Below are positions 35,114 to 43,622 of a stretch of DNA of 54,353 bases, in pieces. Made by a program: the position numbers and the translations under genes. How positions within the stretch are numbered: position 1 is the first letter of the stretch; every line of letters begins with the position of its first letter. Below the pieces are notes generated by a model. The model saw only the letters and a program-made list of their open reading frames with translations, ran no database searches and was not told the DNA's origin. The DNA is from Candidatus Scybalocola faecigallinarum (GTDB taxonomy: Bacteria; Bacillota; Clostridia; Lachnospirales; Lachnospiraceae). The stretch covers positions 1 through 54,353 of the forward strand of contig DVIT01000036.1 of assembly GCA_018711005.1 (NCBI GenBank), written 5' to 3'.

Positions 35114-35578
35114 TCAGTTATTATTTTCACCGGCAGTATTCTCACCGGCGACATTTTCACTGCTGTCAGCCGCCGCCGTATCCTCAGCCGCGGCCTTTTC
35201 TGCTGAGGCGCTGCCTTTCTTTTTCAAAGGTGTGCCGCATTTGGGGCAAAACTCATAGCCTTTGGAAACATCTCTGCCGCAGGACGGACAGGTGACCACG
35301 CCTTTTTGTTTTTTAAGGCTCTCCTGGATCTCTCCAATGGATATACGGATCTGGGAAAGTCTTTCAAGGGCCTTACCTTCCTCTGACTCAGGATCTGCCC
35401 CTGCAGCCAGCTGTTTTTCATAAAGCCTTCCCAGGACCACGTAACAGTCCCGCATGTCGCTTTCCAGAGATGTTTTACGCATCTTCAGTTTTTGAGTCTC
35501 AATAGCTGCCGTTGATTTCCTGGCCACATTTTCAGTCAGATCGGTGACATTTTTCATAAGATCATCAAATACTGACAT
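35114..35578 (-). CDS. Zinc-ribbon protein with coiled-coil N-terminus
   Basis: A 154-aa cytosolic protein. Residues ~1-90 are predicted alpha-helical/coiled coil (KLKMRKTSLESDMRDCYVVLGRLYEKQL). A zinc ribbon follows (CPSCGRDVSKGYEFCPKCG), then a low-complexity Ala/Glu/Asn tail. Such proteins are frequent in Lachnospiraceae, without known function. The start ATG 35578 follows GGAGGAGATATT. Confidence 0.78.
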   Translation of the reverse strand: MSVFDDLMKNVTDLTENVARKSTAAIETQKLKMRKTSLESDMRDCYVVLGRLYEKQLAAGADPESEEGKALERLSQIRISIGEIQESLKKQKGVVTCPSCGRDVSKGYEFCPKCGTPLKKKGSASAEKAAAEDTAAADSSENVAGENTAGENNN

Positions 35579-35619
35579 AATATCTCCTCCTTTTCGGTGT
35601 TTTTCGGTTCAAGTCGATA

Positions 35620-35676
35620 TGCTTTTTCATGCAAGCATGAAAAGCACATCTATTTGACCCTGGTGTCATGTAATGA
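35620..35676. repeat. Hairpin plus short dispersed repeat at the S8 protease 3' end
   Basis: TGCTTTTTCATGC / GCATGAAAAGCA (one-base bulge, AA loop) is followed by a 29-base sequence (35648-35676) 90% identical to 20857-20885. It overlaps the last codons of the subtilase. Confidence 0.6.
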
Positions 35677-37366
35677 ATATTTCAAACGCCCTGTACGCAT
35701 CCAGTGTCCCGTATCCCCAGGTACGGCTTGGATAGGCAATATCCGCCGACCTTTGGGCGCCCCGGATCAAATACTGGCGTATCTGAGTCGTTGACATCGT
35801 ATACTCGCCTTTTCCGTAAATGCCCCACTCCAGGAGCAGAGCCGCTGCCCCGCATACATGAGCCGCCGCCACACTGGTGCCGCTCATGGTTGTGTACCGG
35901 CCATTGACTGCCGGACCAAAAACATTCACCCCGGGGGCGCACAGATCCGGCACAACCGCTCCCAAAGGCGTAAAGCCTCTGCCGGAATACAGATAAATAC
36001 TGTTATTATAATGATTATAAGCGCCGATCCCAAGGATCCCGCCGGCATCTGCCGGCGTCGTCACTGTATTATCCGGCTGTGGTGCTAAAAACTGCGTATC
36101 TTCACGAATAAAGCCGTGAACCGGCAGCCACATGTGAAAATTTCGGAAAAGGAGATTTTCCCCGTAAACCCGAATGCGCCATATGCCCGGGACAGGATCT
36201 TCAAAACGCATAAAGATCACTTCCCCGCCGGAAGCAGACTCAACGATCCTGTGATTCACAATAATCCGGGTCGGTTCCAGAAAAAAAGATACTCTCTGAA
36301 GCCTTCCCATGGCCGGCTCCAGACGGGCAACCGTCTCTCCGGCCGGTGAAACAAAGCCGACCGAATAAATATCCGGCGCTCTTGCCCACAATTCAGTAAC
36401 AAAGCCCTTTTCATCCGCTCCTACCCTAAGTTCTACCTCTGTGTATTCCATGGCATCCTCCAGCCGGCCAAGGTAATGGCAGCCCCTGCCGGCCTCGTTG
36501 CCCCCGGCACAGGTAATGCACACACCGGCCAGGGTTCCGGCCATATCAAGGAAACGGCTGATATAGGAACCGCCGCTGTGATCGCCGGAATTGGTGCCAA
36601 GACCAATACAGATGGATACCGGCTTTCCCAGGTGCTGGGACAGGCGGAACAAAAAAGATACTCCGGCCATTATATCATTTTCCTGATACGCAGGCACACC
36701 ATCCCGGATAAGATAAAACTGCCGGAGATATTCTTTCGCCGGCTTCAGCTTCACTACAGCAATGTCTGCCCGCGGCGCGGCGCCGATAAAATCATTGGCC
36801 ACATCCTCGCTCCCGGCAGCGATCCCTGCCAGGAATGTCCCATGGCCAAGGGTGTCCCGGGAAGGCACTTCCCCATAAGGATCCTGGGCGCTAAGCGCCC
36901 GGTTAATGTCCTCATTGGTATATACCCTTCCATAATCCACCAAAGGCATGGCCCCGGGATTCTGTGCGGATTCCAGTGTCTGATCCCAAAGCCGTATGAT
37001 CCTTGTTGAGCCGTCGGAACGGCGAAAGGCCGGATGAGTATAGTCAATGCCTGTATCAATGATCCCCACAATAATATCCCCGCCTGAAAGATTTAAATAG
37101 GGCTGACGCTGAAGCCGTATGATCCCTGAGCTTTCCATGGATGAGGAATCCATCAGGCCAAACAGCTTTGGCACAGCGCTGTAAGCCAGCAGATCAACAG
37201 CGGTTTCCATAGAAGTCAGCGGCAGATGAAAGGCTCCATAGCGTTCATTAAAGATCTGGACGCAGTCCGTCTGGTAAATCTCATAAATAAATTCTTTGAT
37301 CCCGCCATACTCTACAATATAGTCGGCATAGTCCTGGGAAATAATGGCGTCTGTACATGCGGCCAT
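35666..37366 (-). CDS. Subtilisin-like S8 protease, Csp type
   Basis: A 566-aa subtilase resembling clostridial Csp germination proteases in length and layout. The full triad is present: Asp104 (GIIDTGIDYTHP), His175 (DTLGHGTFLAGIAAG) and Ser498 (MSGTSVAAAHVCG). A ~130-residue insert between His and Ser forms the jelly-roll region seen in CspB. An N-terminal ~80-residue segment could be the prodomain; there is no signal peptide, as in Csp proteins. In spore formers CspB cleaves pro-SleC. Here no sleC or other csp gene is adjacent, so the role is inferred. The start ATG 37366 follows GGGAGGAAATCC. Confidence 0.87.
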   Translation of the reverse strand: MAACTDAIISQDYADYIVEYGGIKEFIYEIYQTDCVQIFNERYGAFHLPLTSMETAVDLLAYSAVPKLFGLMDSSSMESSGIIRLQRQPYLNLSGGDIIVGIIDTGIDYTHPAFRRSDGSTRIIRLWDQTLESAQNPGAMPLVDYGRVYTNEDINRALSAQDPYGEVPSRDTLGHGTFLAGIAAGSEDVANDFIGAAPRADIAVVKLKPAKEYLRQFYLIRDGVPAYQENDIMAGVSFLFRLSQHLGKPVSICIGLGTNSGDHSGGSYISRFLDMAGTLAGVCITCAGGNEAGRGCHYLGRLEDAMEYTEVELRVGADEKGFVTELWARAPDIYSVGFVSPAGETVARLEPAMGRLQRVSFFLEPTRIIVNHRIVESASGGEVIFMRFEDPVPGIWRIRVYGENLLFRNFHMWLPVHGFIREDTQFLAPQPDNTVTTPADAGGILGIGAYNHYNNSIYLYSGRGFTPLGAVVPDLCAPGVNVFGPAVNGRYTTMSGTSVAAAHVCGAAALLLEWGIYGKGEYTMSTTQIRQYLIRGAQRSADIAYPSRTWGYGTLDAYRAFEIFIT

Positions 37367-37446
37367 GGATTTCCTCCCAAACAGGCTCTTTCAAATACTT
37401 TATGCGTCTTTGAAAACATTCATGACCATCCTTTGTGCCGCCAAAT

Positions 37447-38883
37447 TTATTTGGCCTCTAAGGCTGCAACACCCCGCATCTGGATCTGGGGGCCTCCTGT
37501 ATGCTCAATATATTCCCGGGTAATGGTCACCTGGCCAATATTATCATCCTTGGGGATCTCATACATAATGTCCAGCATAAAATCTTCAATAATGGAGCGC
37601 AGAGCTCTCGCCCCGGTCTTTTTCTGGATAGCCTTTTCAGCAATAGCTTCTATCGCCCCGTCATCAAACCGCAGATCCACCTCGTCTAAAGCCAAAAGCT
37701 TCTGATACTGCTTTAAAATAGCGTTCTTTGGCTCCTTTAAGATCTTTACGAGCATGTCCTTATCCAGTCCCTGCAGGGTAAAGATAATAGGCAGACGGCC
37801 GATAAATTCCGGGATCATGCCAAACTCCCTCAGATCATCCACGGTCACCTGATCCATCAGGTCAGGCACTTGATCATACTTATCGCTTAAATCAGCGCCA
37901 AAGCCCATGGAGCTTTTCTTATTAAGACGCTCTTTAATTATATTTTCCAGATCAGGAAAAGCACCGCCGCAGATAAATAAAATATTGCGGGTGTTCACTG
38001 TCACTAAAGGCACCATGGCATTTTTACTGCTGGCGCCCACCGGCACCTCCACATCGCTGCCTTCCAGGAGCTTTAACAGGCCCTGCTGCACAGACTCGCC
38101 GCTGACATCCCGGCTTGTTGTATTTTTCTTCTTGGCAATCTTATCGATCTCATCAATAAAAATAATGCCCTGCTCGGCTTTTTCCACATCGTTGTCCGCC
38201 GCAGCCAGAAGCTTTGAAACAACGCTTTCAATATCGTCGCCAATATAACCGGCCTCGGTCAGGGATGTGGCGTCGGTAATGGCCAGGGGAACATTCAGGA
38301 GCCGGGCCAGCGTCCGCACAAGATATGTTTTTCCGCTTCCTGTAGGTCCGATCATAAGCATATTGGACTTTTCGATCTCAATGTCATCCATGGTGTTGGT
38401 GGCTACCCGTTTGTAGTGGTTATATACTGCCACGGACATAACCTTTTTGGCATGTTCCTGGCCGATCACATAATCATCCAGCTGGGCCTTGATCTTGTGG
38501 GGCGCAGGAATATTTTTCAGATCAATGACAGGGGTCTGTTCTTCCTTTGGCTTGCGCTTTTTGATCTTCTGCGACTTAGGCACCGGATCCTCTGTCATCT
38601 GGTTCATCACAGGCATGTTAAACAGATCCTGGAAATTAATCTGGTTCATCATATCTGTATAATTAAAATTACTGTTGTTCATAGCGTCCAGACTTTTTTG
38701 CATACAATCGGAACAGATACAAATATTGCTGTTCATGGGAAGATGGATCATCTTTCCGGCTTTGCTTTCCGGACGGCGACATATATAACAAATATCTTCA
38801 TACTGCTTATGTTCTGTTGAATGGTCTTTATTATTATCCGAGGACTGATCTAAAACCTCGTCTTTTTTTATGTCATCGCTCAT
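37447..38883 (-). CDS. clpX: ClpX-type AAA+ unfoldase (probable second ClpX paralogue)
   Basis: A 478-aa AAA+ ATPase that unfolds substrates for ClpP. The N-terminal zinc-binding domain has CYIC and CSDC pairs. The ATPase has Walker A GPTGSGKT, Walker B IIFIDEIDKI, sensor/arginine-finger segments and the small domain ending KKTGARALRSIIEDFMLDIMYE. Differences from housekeeping ClpX: a ~60-residue charged linker after the zinc domain, pore loop GYIG instead of GYVG, and MGF in place of the ClpP-contacting IGF tripeptide. It is not next to clpP, tig or lon. The start is ATG 38883 after AGGAGGAAAGTAAA, under its own strong promoter. Confidence 0.9.
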   Translation of the reverse strand: MSDDIKKDEVLDQSSDNNKDHSTEHKQYEDICYICRRPESKAGKMIHLPMNSNICICSDCMQKSLDAMNNSNFNYTDMMNQINFQDLFNMPVMNQMTEDPVPKSQKIKKRKPKEEQTPVIDLKNIPAPHKIKAQLDDYVIGQEHAKKVMSVAVYNHYKRVATNTMDDIEIEKSNMLMIGPTGSGKTYLVRTLARLLNVPLAITDATSLTEAGYIGDDIESVVSKLLAAADNDVEKAEQGIIFIDEIDKIAKKKNTTSRDVSGESVQQGLLKLLEGSDVEVPVGASSKNAMVPLVTVNTRNILFICGGAFPDLENIIKERLNKKSSMGFGADLSDKYDQVPDLMDQVTVDDLREFGMIPEFIGRLPIIFTLQGLDKDMLVKILKEPKNAILKQYQKLLALDEVDLRFDDGAIEAIAEKAIQKKTGARALRSIIEDFMLDIMYEIPKDDNIGQVTITREYIEHTGGPQIQMRGVAALEAK

Positions 38884-38918
38884 TTTACTTTCCTCCTGTG
38901 TCAAACTGTTCAGTTCTT

Positions 38919-38947
38919 ATTATAGTCTATTGTTAAATCACAGTCAA
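38919..38947 (-). promoter_or_regulatory. Sigma-A promoter of the clpX paralogue
   Basis: Minus strand TTGACT (38942-38947), 17 bases, TATAAT (38919-38924). The 5' leader is ~30 bases. Confidence 0.82.
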
Positions 38948-38969
38948 CAACTCCTCTGCACCCGCCACT

Positions 38970-39025
38970 TCATAAAAAGAAGCAGCACAGAAGGCACCTT
39001 TCATGTCTTCCGCGCTGCTTTTTAC
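38970..39025 (-). terminator. Terminator of the htrA gene
   Basis: Minus strand AAGCAGC(GC)GGAAG ... CTTC(TGT)GCTGCTT followed by CTTTTTATG, ~50 bases after the htrA stop. Confidence 0.7.
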
Positions 39026-39077
39026 AGCACATATCTGTTTTTCAGCCTGCCGGCACATGCCGGACCAGAGATTCTAT

Positions 39078-40733
39078 TTACTGCTGCGTTGTTCCTTCAT
39101 TTGAATTGGCATTTGTCTCTGCCACGGATCCCAGCAATGTAGTTAATGTAAGTTCTTCTGTATACTGACCCTGCTCATCAGGTATCTGAACAGTGATGGT
39201 TGCTTCATCGCCAGGGCTGCATGCCTTGATAGCCTCCTGAAGCTGTTCAATGGAGGTTACTGCTTCACCATTGAAGGCAGTGATAATATATCCGGCCTGA
39301 ATTCCTGCACGCTGTGCTGCAGAATTATCAATAACGCTGCTAACATAAACGCCTGCCGGCCATCCATACGTCTGGGTATAAACATCACTGATCGTACCGC
39401 CATAAATACCAAGGCTTGCTGTATTCTCGTCAGTCTTTACGTTGCCGCTAAGGATATTATTAATGGTTTCCAAAGCGCTGTTAATAGGAATAGCGTAGCC
39501 CATACCTTCGACCGTTTCACCGTAAAGCTTGGCGCTGTTAATACCAATAACCTCGCCCTTTGTATTTAAGAGAGCGCCGCCGCTGTTACCTTCATTAATG
39601 GCTGCATCGGTCTGGATCATGGTCTTTGTTCCATCAGTCATCTGGACTTCACGGTCTACGGCACTGATGGTACCTGTTGTTACAGACTGTCCATAACCTA
39701 AGGCATTACCAATGGCAATGGCACCTTCGCCTACCTGAAGGGTGTCTGAATCACCTAACACAGCAATCTTTACTGTGTTTAATGTATCTTCACTCAACTG
39801 GCTCATATCTACTGTCAGCACGGCAATATCTGCATCGGAATCATAGCCCTGGATCTGTGCTGATGCTGTAGAGTCATCGGAAAATGTCACATTCACTTCT
39901 GTTGAATTTTCAATAACATGATAGTTTGTTACAATATACATTGTTCCGTCTTCTTCACTGAAAATAATACCGGAACCAGCGCCTGCACCTTCCTGGGAAT
40001 AGGTTCTTCCAAAAAAATCCTGGGACGTTGTCTGGATCACTGTATTTACAGCAACGATAGAGTTTTCAGCTTCAGAAACAATATCGGATACATCTGTACC
40101 TTCAATGGTTTCCACATTAGTGGAGGATGTTTTTACCACATTCAGTGTAAAGTTATTATCCGTAGTGTTTTGTGAGGTGCCGGCGCTTCCGGTGGCCATA
40201 TTGCCCAGGGTATTTACACCCCACATAGTACCTCCGGCAACAAGGCCGAATACAAGGCCAAAGCATACAACCTTTGCAAACTGACGCCCTGCGCTGCCTT
40301 TTTTCTTTTTGGAAGCCCGTCTCTGCTGACGATTGCCGGGCTGATGGGCATCCTGAGTGCTTTGCTGATAATAATTGTAGCCGGTGCCGTTATTATACCC
40401 TGTACCATTGTTATAGCTGCTAGTGTTATAGCCGCTGTAATAATTTCCCTGAGTATTCTGGGCATTATTATAATTATAACTGTTATAACCGGTATTTGTA
40501 TTATAAGTATTATAGCTGCCTGAGCTTTCCTTTTGCTCGCCGTTTTCAAATTTCATGCGGTAAATACCAGCCTGAGGCACTGTGTCCTCTCCAACCTGGG
40601 AAGCACTTCCCTGTCCGGTCTGGTCTGTGTCTGCTGCTGCCGATGTATGATCATATGAATTGCTGTCTGTTCCAGCGTCACCGTTCATTCCGTTGCCGGA
40701 CATATTTTTTTCATCATCATATTCGTTATACAT
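39078..40733 (-). CDS. htrA: HtrA/DegP-type membrane-anchored serine protease
   Basis: A 551-aa envelope stress protease. Residues ~1-150 are an unusual cytoplasmic Asn/Tyr/Gly/Ser-rich low-complexity region (repeats such as YNNGTGYN). A basic stretch and one TM helix follow (153-175). The extracytoplasmic trypsin-like domain has an intact triad His272 (NYHVIEN), Asp302 (SDADIAVL) and Ser384 (NEGNSGGAL), and a PDZ domain follows (~450-540). The start is ATG 40733, eight bases after AAAGG; a GTG nine bases upstream is less likely. It lies downstream of an ECF-like sigma factor gene, a typical stress pairing. Confidence 0.94.
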   Translation of the reverse strand: MYNEYDDEKNMSGNGMNGDAGTDSNSYDHTSAAADTDQTGQGSASQVGEDTVPQAGIYRMKFENGEQKESSGSYNTYNTNTGYNSYNYNNAQNTQGNYYSGYNTSSYNNGTGYNNGTGYNYYQQSTQDAHQPGNRQQRRASKKKKGSAGRQFAKVVCFGLVFGLVAGGTMWGVNTLGNMATGSAGTSQNTTDNNFTLNVVKTSSTNVETIEGTDVSDIVSEAENSIVAVNTVIQTTSQDFFGRTYSQEGAGAGSGIIFSEEDGTMYIVTNYHVIENSTEVNVTFSDDSTASAQIQGYDSDADIAVLTVDMSQLSEDTLNTVKIAVLGDSDTLQVGEGAIAIGNALGYGQSVTTGTISAVDREVQMTDGTKTMIQTDAAINEGNSGGALLNTKGEVIGINSAKLYGETVEGMGYAIPINSALETINNILSGNVKTDENTASLGIYGGTISDVYTQTYGWPAGVYVSSVIDNSAAQRAGIQAGYIITAFNGEAVTSIEQLQEAIKACSPGDEATITVQIPDEQGQYTEELTLTTLLGSVAETNANSNEGTTQQ

Positions 40734-40943
40734 ACTGATCACCTTTCTTTATTCTATGACTCAGGCATCGCTTTTCTCATATCCCTGAGGCTTTATCCTC
40801 TTTACGATTATTATATTATCAGTGAATTGTGTTTTTGTTGTGAATACGATGTTAAAAAATATTGAACGTCATTGGATTTTTTTATACATAACGTCATTTT
40901 TCCTGTAAATAATAACAGATATTTTCCATGAGCCGGCAGCCGT

Positions 40944-41486
40944 TTAAACTTTTTTAGTCTTATACAGCTTTTTCAAAAGCAGCCGTGCTCTGTGGATCCG
41001 CTGTCGCACAAGAGCCGGGTCAATACCAAGCATTTCTGAAATCTCCGGAACGGTCCGGTGATAAACAACACGCATGATCAGCACTTCCGAATACTGGGGC
41101 GGGAGCATACGGATATCTTTGATCATTTCCTTACAGGTGACGGTATCATAAATATAACTGTCATCTTCAATTCCCAGAAATTGTTCTTCATCTTCTTCCT
41201 GCTCTGCCAGCCTGTACTTTTTATTATCTCTTTGAAGATTATAAACCGTCCGCTTTAAAGACGTACATAAATAGCTTTTTGTAGCATTGCTGTTAATGTC
41301 CCGGACCAGCTTGTCCCTGTTTCTGTATACTGCTGTAAATACGATCTGCACTGCATCCTCCGCTCTGTGGTAATCATGCAGCATTCCATAGGCTTTCCGG
41401 CGGAGCTTGCCCGCATAAGCCAAATATAATTCTGATACAAATTGCCCATCTGTCTTATTTGACGAAATTCTGTCCGCCCCGTCCAT
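40944..41486 (-). CDS. ECF-like sigma-70 family RNA polymerase sigma factor
   Basis: A 180-aa sigma factor with region 2 (LYLAYAGKLRRKAYGMLHDYHRAEDAVQIVF, ~20-55) for -10 recognition and region 4 (LPPQYSEVLIMRVVYHRTVPEISEMLGIDPALVRQRIHRARLLLKKLY, ~130-176) for -35 recognition. An acidic loop EQEEDEEQFLGIEDD lies between them. No anti-sigma factor is adjacent; htrA is downstream (210-base gap) and a zinc-ribbon/Yip1 membrane protein is upstream. The start ATG 41486 follows TGGAGGTAGAAT. Confidence 0.92.
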   Translation of the reverse strand: MDGADRISSNKTDGQFVSELYLAYAGKLRRKAYGMLHDYHRAEDAVQIVFTAVYRNRDKLVRDINSNATKSYLCTSLKRTVYNLQRDNKKYRLAEQEEDEEQFLGIEDDSYIYDTVTCKEMIKDIRMLPPQYSEVLIMRVVYHRTVPEISEMLGIDPALVRQRIHRARLLLKKLYKTKKV

Positions 41487-41632
41487 ATTCTACCTCCATC
41501 AGAAATATCATCTGTTTTATAGTGTTCACGTATATAACACCGTGCAAAGACAAAATGTGACAGTTTTCGTCAAAATAAATTACAAATGTGAAGTATATAG
41601 TTTTATATCAAGCAGTAGTGCAACATAAAAAT

Positions 41633-41664
41633 ACAGCCGTACCGGAAATTTCCGGCACGGCTGC
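41633..41664 (-). terminator. Terminator of the zinc-ribbon/Yip1 gene
   Basis: AGCCGT(G)CCGGAAATTTCCGG(T)ACGGCT stem followed on the minus strand by GTATTTTTATG. Confidence 0.8.
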
Positions 41665-41714
41665 CTCTATGCAAATATAATATCCAGTTATTGTCCCCTT
41701 TCAGGGAAATCTTT

Positions 41715-42989
41715 TTACCACCTGCTCACAAATGCCGCAAGCATTGCTGATAAGATCATAAGACAAACAAAAATAAAGATCACAGCAATAATGATGGTCA
41801 CTAATTTTAATGCTGCCTGAGCGATCACATACGGCCACAAAGCCGATTTCTTATGATCTGCCAGGCGGGTGATACCGCAGTACAGCAGGATCATCGTAGC
41901 AATGGATGCTACAGAAGATACAAATGCGGCGATAAATCCCGTAACAACGGTAAAGGAGCAGATAAAGCTGAATACGGTTGCAAGGATCACAGGAATATAT
42001 GCAACCACTGTTACATTACATGCGCTCCAGAACGGGATCTTCTTTCCTAAAATGATCATCAGAAGCCATACGGTTAAAGAGGTAAGGAACATGATGGCCA
42101 CATAGAAAAGGAATGCGCCGAAAAAGGACACAAAGGCACACTGCACAGATGCCCGGTCATAAAGTTCTTCCAAAGCCCAGATGTCGCCAAAATCGCCGAA
42201 AATCTGCAGGATGCTGCCAACAGAGCATGCCAAAGACAATGCACCAAAGAAAGCATAGACTGCCATATAAACAGCCCAAACCGGAGACTTGGAATTTCCG
42301 GCTTTATCAAACACTTCTGTAGGATCCTTCTTAAAGATGCCTAAAAACCACTGTAAAAGGTTGTTTCCAAATTCACTGGGCTGACGGGGAGGCATCTGTC
42401 CATAATAGGGCTGACCCTGCGGGCCGTTCCCCGGCATTCCGTAGTAAGGCTGACCCTGCGGGCCATTTTGCTGGCCCATCTGAGGTCCGTTCGGCCCCAT
42501 CTGAGGACCATTGGGTCCCATCTGACCGCCGCCGTAAGCTTGTCCGCCCATATTATTGTTATAGCCGCCCATTTGAGCGCCGGCACCATAACCGCCGTTC
42601 TGAGCGCCACTGCCATAAGGAGCGCTGCCATAACCAGGCACTGTATTTGAATAAGGCTGCTGCGGGCCGCCCGCCGGATTTCCATTCTGAGGACCGCCAT
42701 AATAGGGCTGGCCCTGCGGGCCGACTCCTCCCATCTGAGGACCGCTCTGGTTCATCTGAACGCCTCCGGGAACTGAACCTGACTGTGCAGGATTAACATT
42801 TCCATAATCTGCCGGAGAATGTACTCCCGGATCTGTCTGGGAATTTACCGGATTATCCTGTACTCCATTATTTACGCCCGGCACAGGTTCTGACTGTACA
42901 GGCCGTTTGTTCTGAGGCAATACATATCCGCAGTTTGGACACACCCCAGCGTCATTCAGCGGTGTTCCGCATTTCGCACAAAAAGCCAT
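41715..42989 (-). CDS. Zinc-ribbon / Gly-Pro-Gln repeat / Yip1-like membrane protein
   Basis: A 424-aa protein. A zinc ribbon (CAKCGTPLNDAGVCPNCG, residues 4-21) is followed by ~200 low-complexity residues with repeats such as PQGQPYYG and MGPNGPQ, then a Yip1-like membrane domain with five to six TM helices (about 235-424) ending at Trp. Its function is unknown. The layout (cytosolic zinc ribbon tethered by a disordered linker to a multi-pass domain) suggests a membrane scaffold or sensor. The start is ATG 42989, under a consensus promoter. Confidence 0.84.
   Translation of the reverse strand: MAFCAKCGTPLNDAGVCPNCGYVLPQNKRPVQSEPVPGVNNGVQDNPVNSQTDPGVHSPADYGNVNPAQSGSVPGGVQMNQSGPQMGGVGPQGQPYYGGPQNGNPAGGPQQPYSNTVPGYGSAPYGSGAQNGGYGAGAQMGGYNNNMGGQAYGGGQMGPNGPQMGPNGPQMGQQNGPQGQPYYGMPGNGPQGQPYYGQMPPRQPSEFGNNLLQWFLGIFKKDPTEVFDKAGNSKSPVWAVYMAVYAFFGALSLACSVGSILQIFGDFGDIWALEELYDRASVQCAFVSFFGAFLFYVAIMFLTSLTVWLLMIILGKKIPFWSACNVTVVAYIPVILATVFSFICSFTVVTGFIAAFVSSVASIATMILLYCGITRLADHKKSALWPYVIAQAALKLVTIIIAVIFIFVCLMILSAMLAAFVSRW
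42380..42760 (-). repeat. Coding low-complexity repeats in the Yip1-like gene
   Basis: Tandem and interspersed repeats encode PQGQPYYG and MGPNGPQ units. They are protein repeats rather than a separate element. Confidence 0.65.
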
Positions 42990-43117
42990 TTTTCATACTT
43001 CCTTTCATTATTTCTGCCATGTCCCTCACAGCGTCCGGAGATATCTTAAAAGTACCTCCTGCCGCCTTTTATTCATATCCCGACCAGCGGAATATGGCGC
43101 AGGACCCCTGTATTCTC

Positions 43118-43146
43118 ATTTTAAAACGCTGACTTGTTAATGTCAA
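43118..43146 (-). promoter_or_regulatory. Sigma-A promoter of the Yip1-like gene
   Basis: Minus strand TTGACA (43141-43146), 17 bases, TAAAAT (43118-43123). A small CCGG/CCGG hairpin just upstream may end the gtrA transcript. Confidence 0.82.
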
Positions 43147-43205
43147 GAAATAACCGGTAAAATCCCGGTATAATGTATCATATAATATGTGGTGCAGCAT
43201 TACAA

Positions 43206-43622
43206 TTACCGTTTTCTGAAAATGATCAGCTTGCTGAAAACATAATTAAAGATCATGACAAAAATATTGGCCAGAATCTTTGCCACAAGTCCCGGAAGAT
43301 GGGCTACCGACACACATAAAAACATAATGACCATATCCCCGGCCATGGACATGACCCGGCCGCTGACAAAAAGTCCAAATTCCCGCAGGATTGCCCTTGC
43401 CCCCCGCTTTTTGCTCTTAAATACCCATGTGCGATTGGTCACATAAGCAAACAGCACCGACAGCACCCAGGCGATAAAATTGGAAACAAGGTAAAAAATC
43501 CCAAGAATATCCGCGCACAGTCCATACACAACAATATTAACCAAAGTCGTCAGCCCGCCGCAGATCACATATAAAACAAGTTCCTCATATTTTTTATAAA
43601 GCGTGCGTATTTTATCGATCAT
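43206..43622 (-). CDS. GtrA-family membrane protein
   Basis: A 138-aa protein with four TM helices (~17-37, 45-65, 80-100 and 108-130) and the family VCGGLTTLVNIVVY and NFIAWVLSVLFAYVTNRTWVF motifs. GtrA proteins are thought to help flip undecaprenyl-phosphate-linked sugars across the membrane. Its start (43622) overlaps the 3' end of the GtrB-like glycosyltransferase by 11 bases, and the ribosome site AGAGGAATT lies inside that gene, so the two are coupled. Confidence 0.92.
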   Translation of the reverse strand: MIDKIRTLYKKYEELVLYVICGGLTTLVNIVVYGLCADILGIFYLVSNFIAWVLSVLFAYVTNRTWVFKSKKRGARAILREFGLFVSGRVMSMAGDMVIMFLCVSVAHLPGLVAKILANIFVMIFNYVFSKLIIFRKR

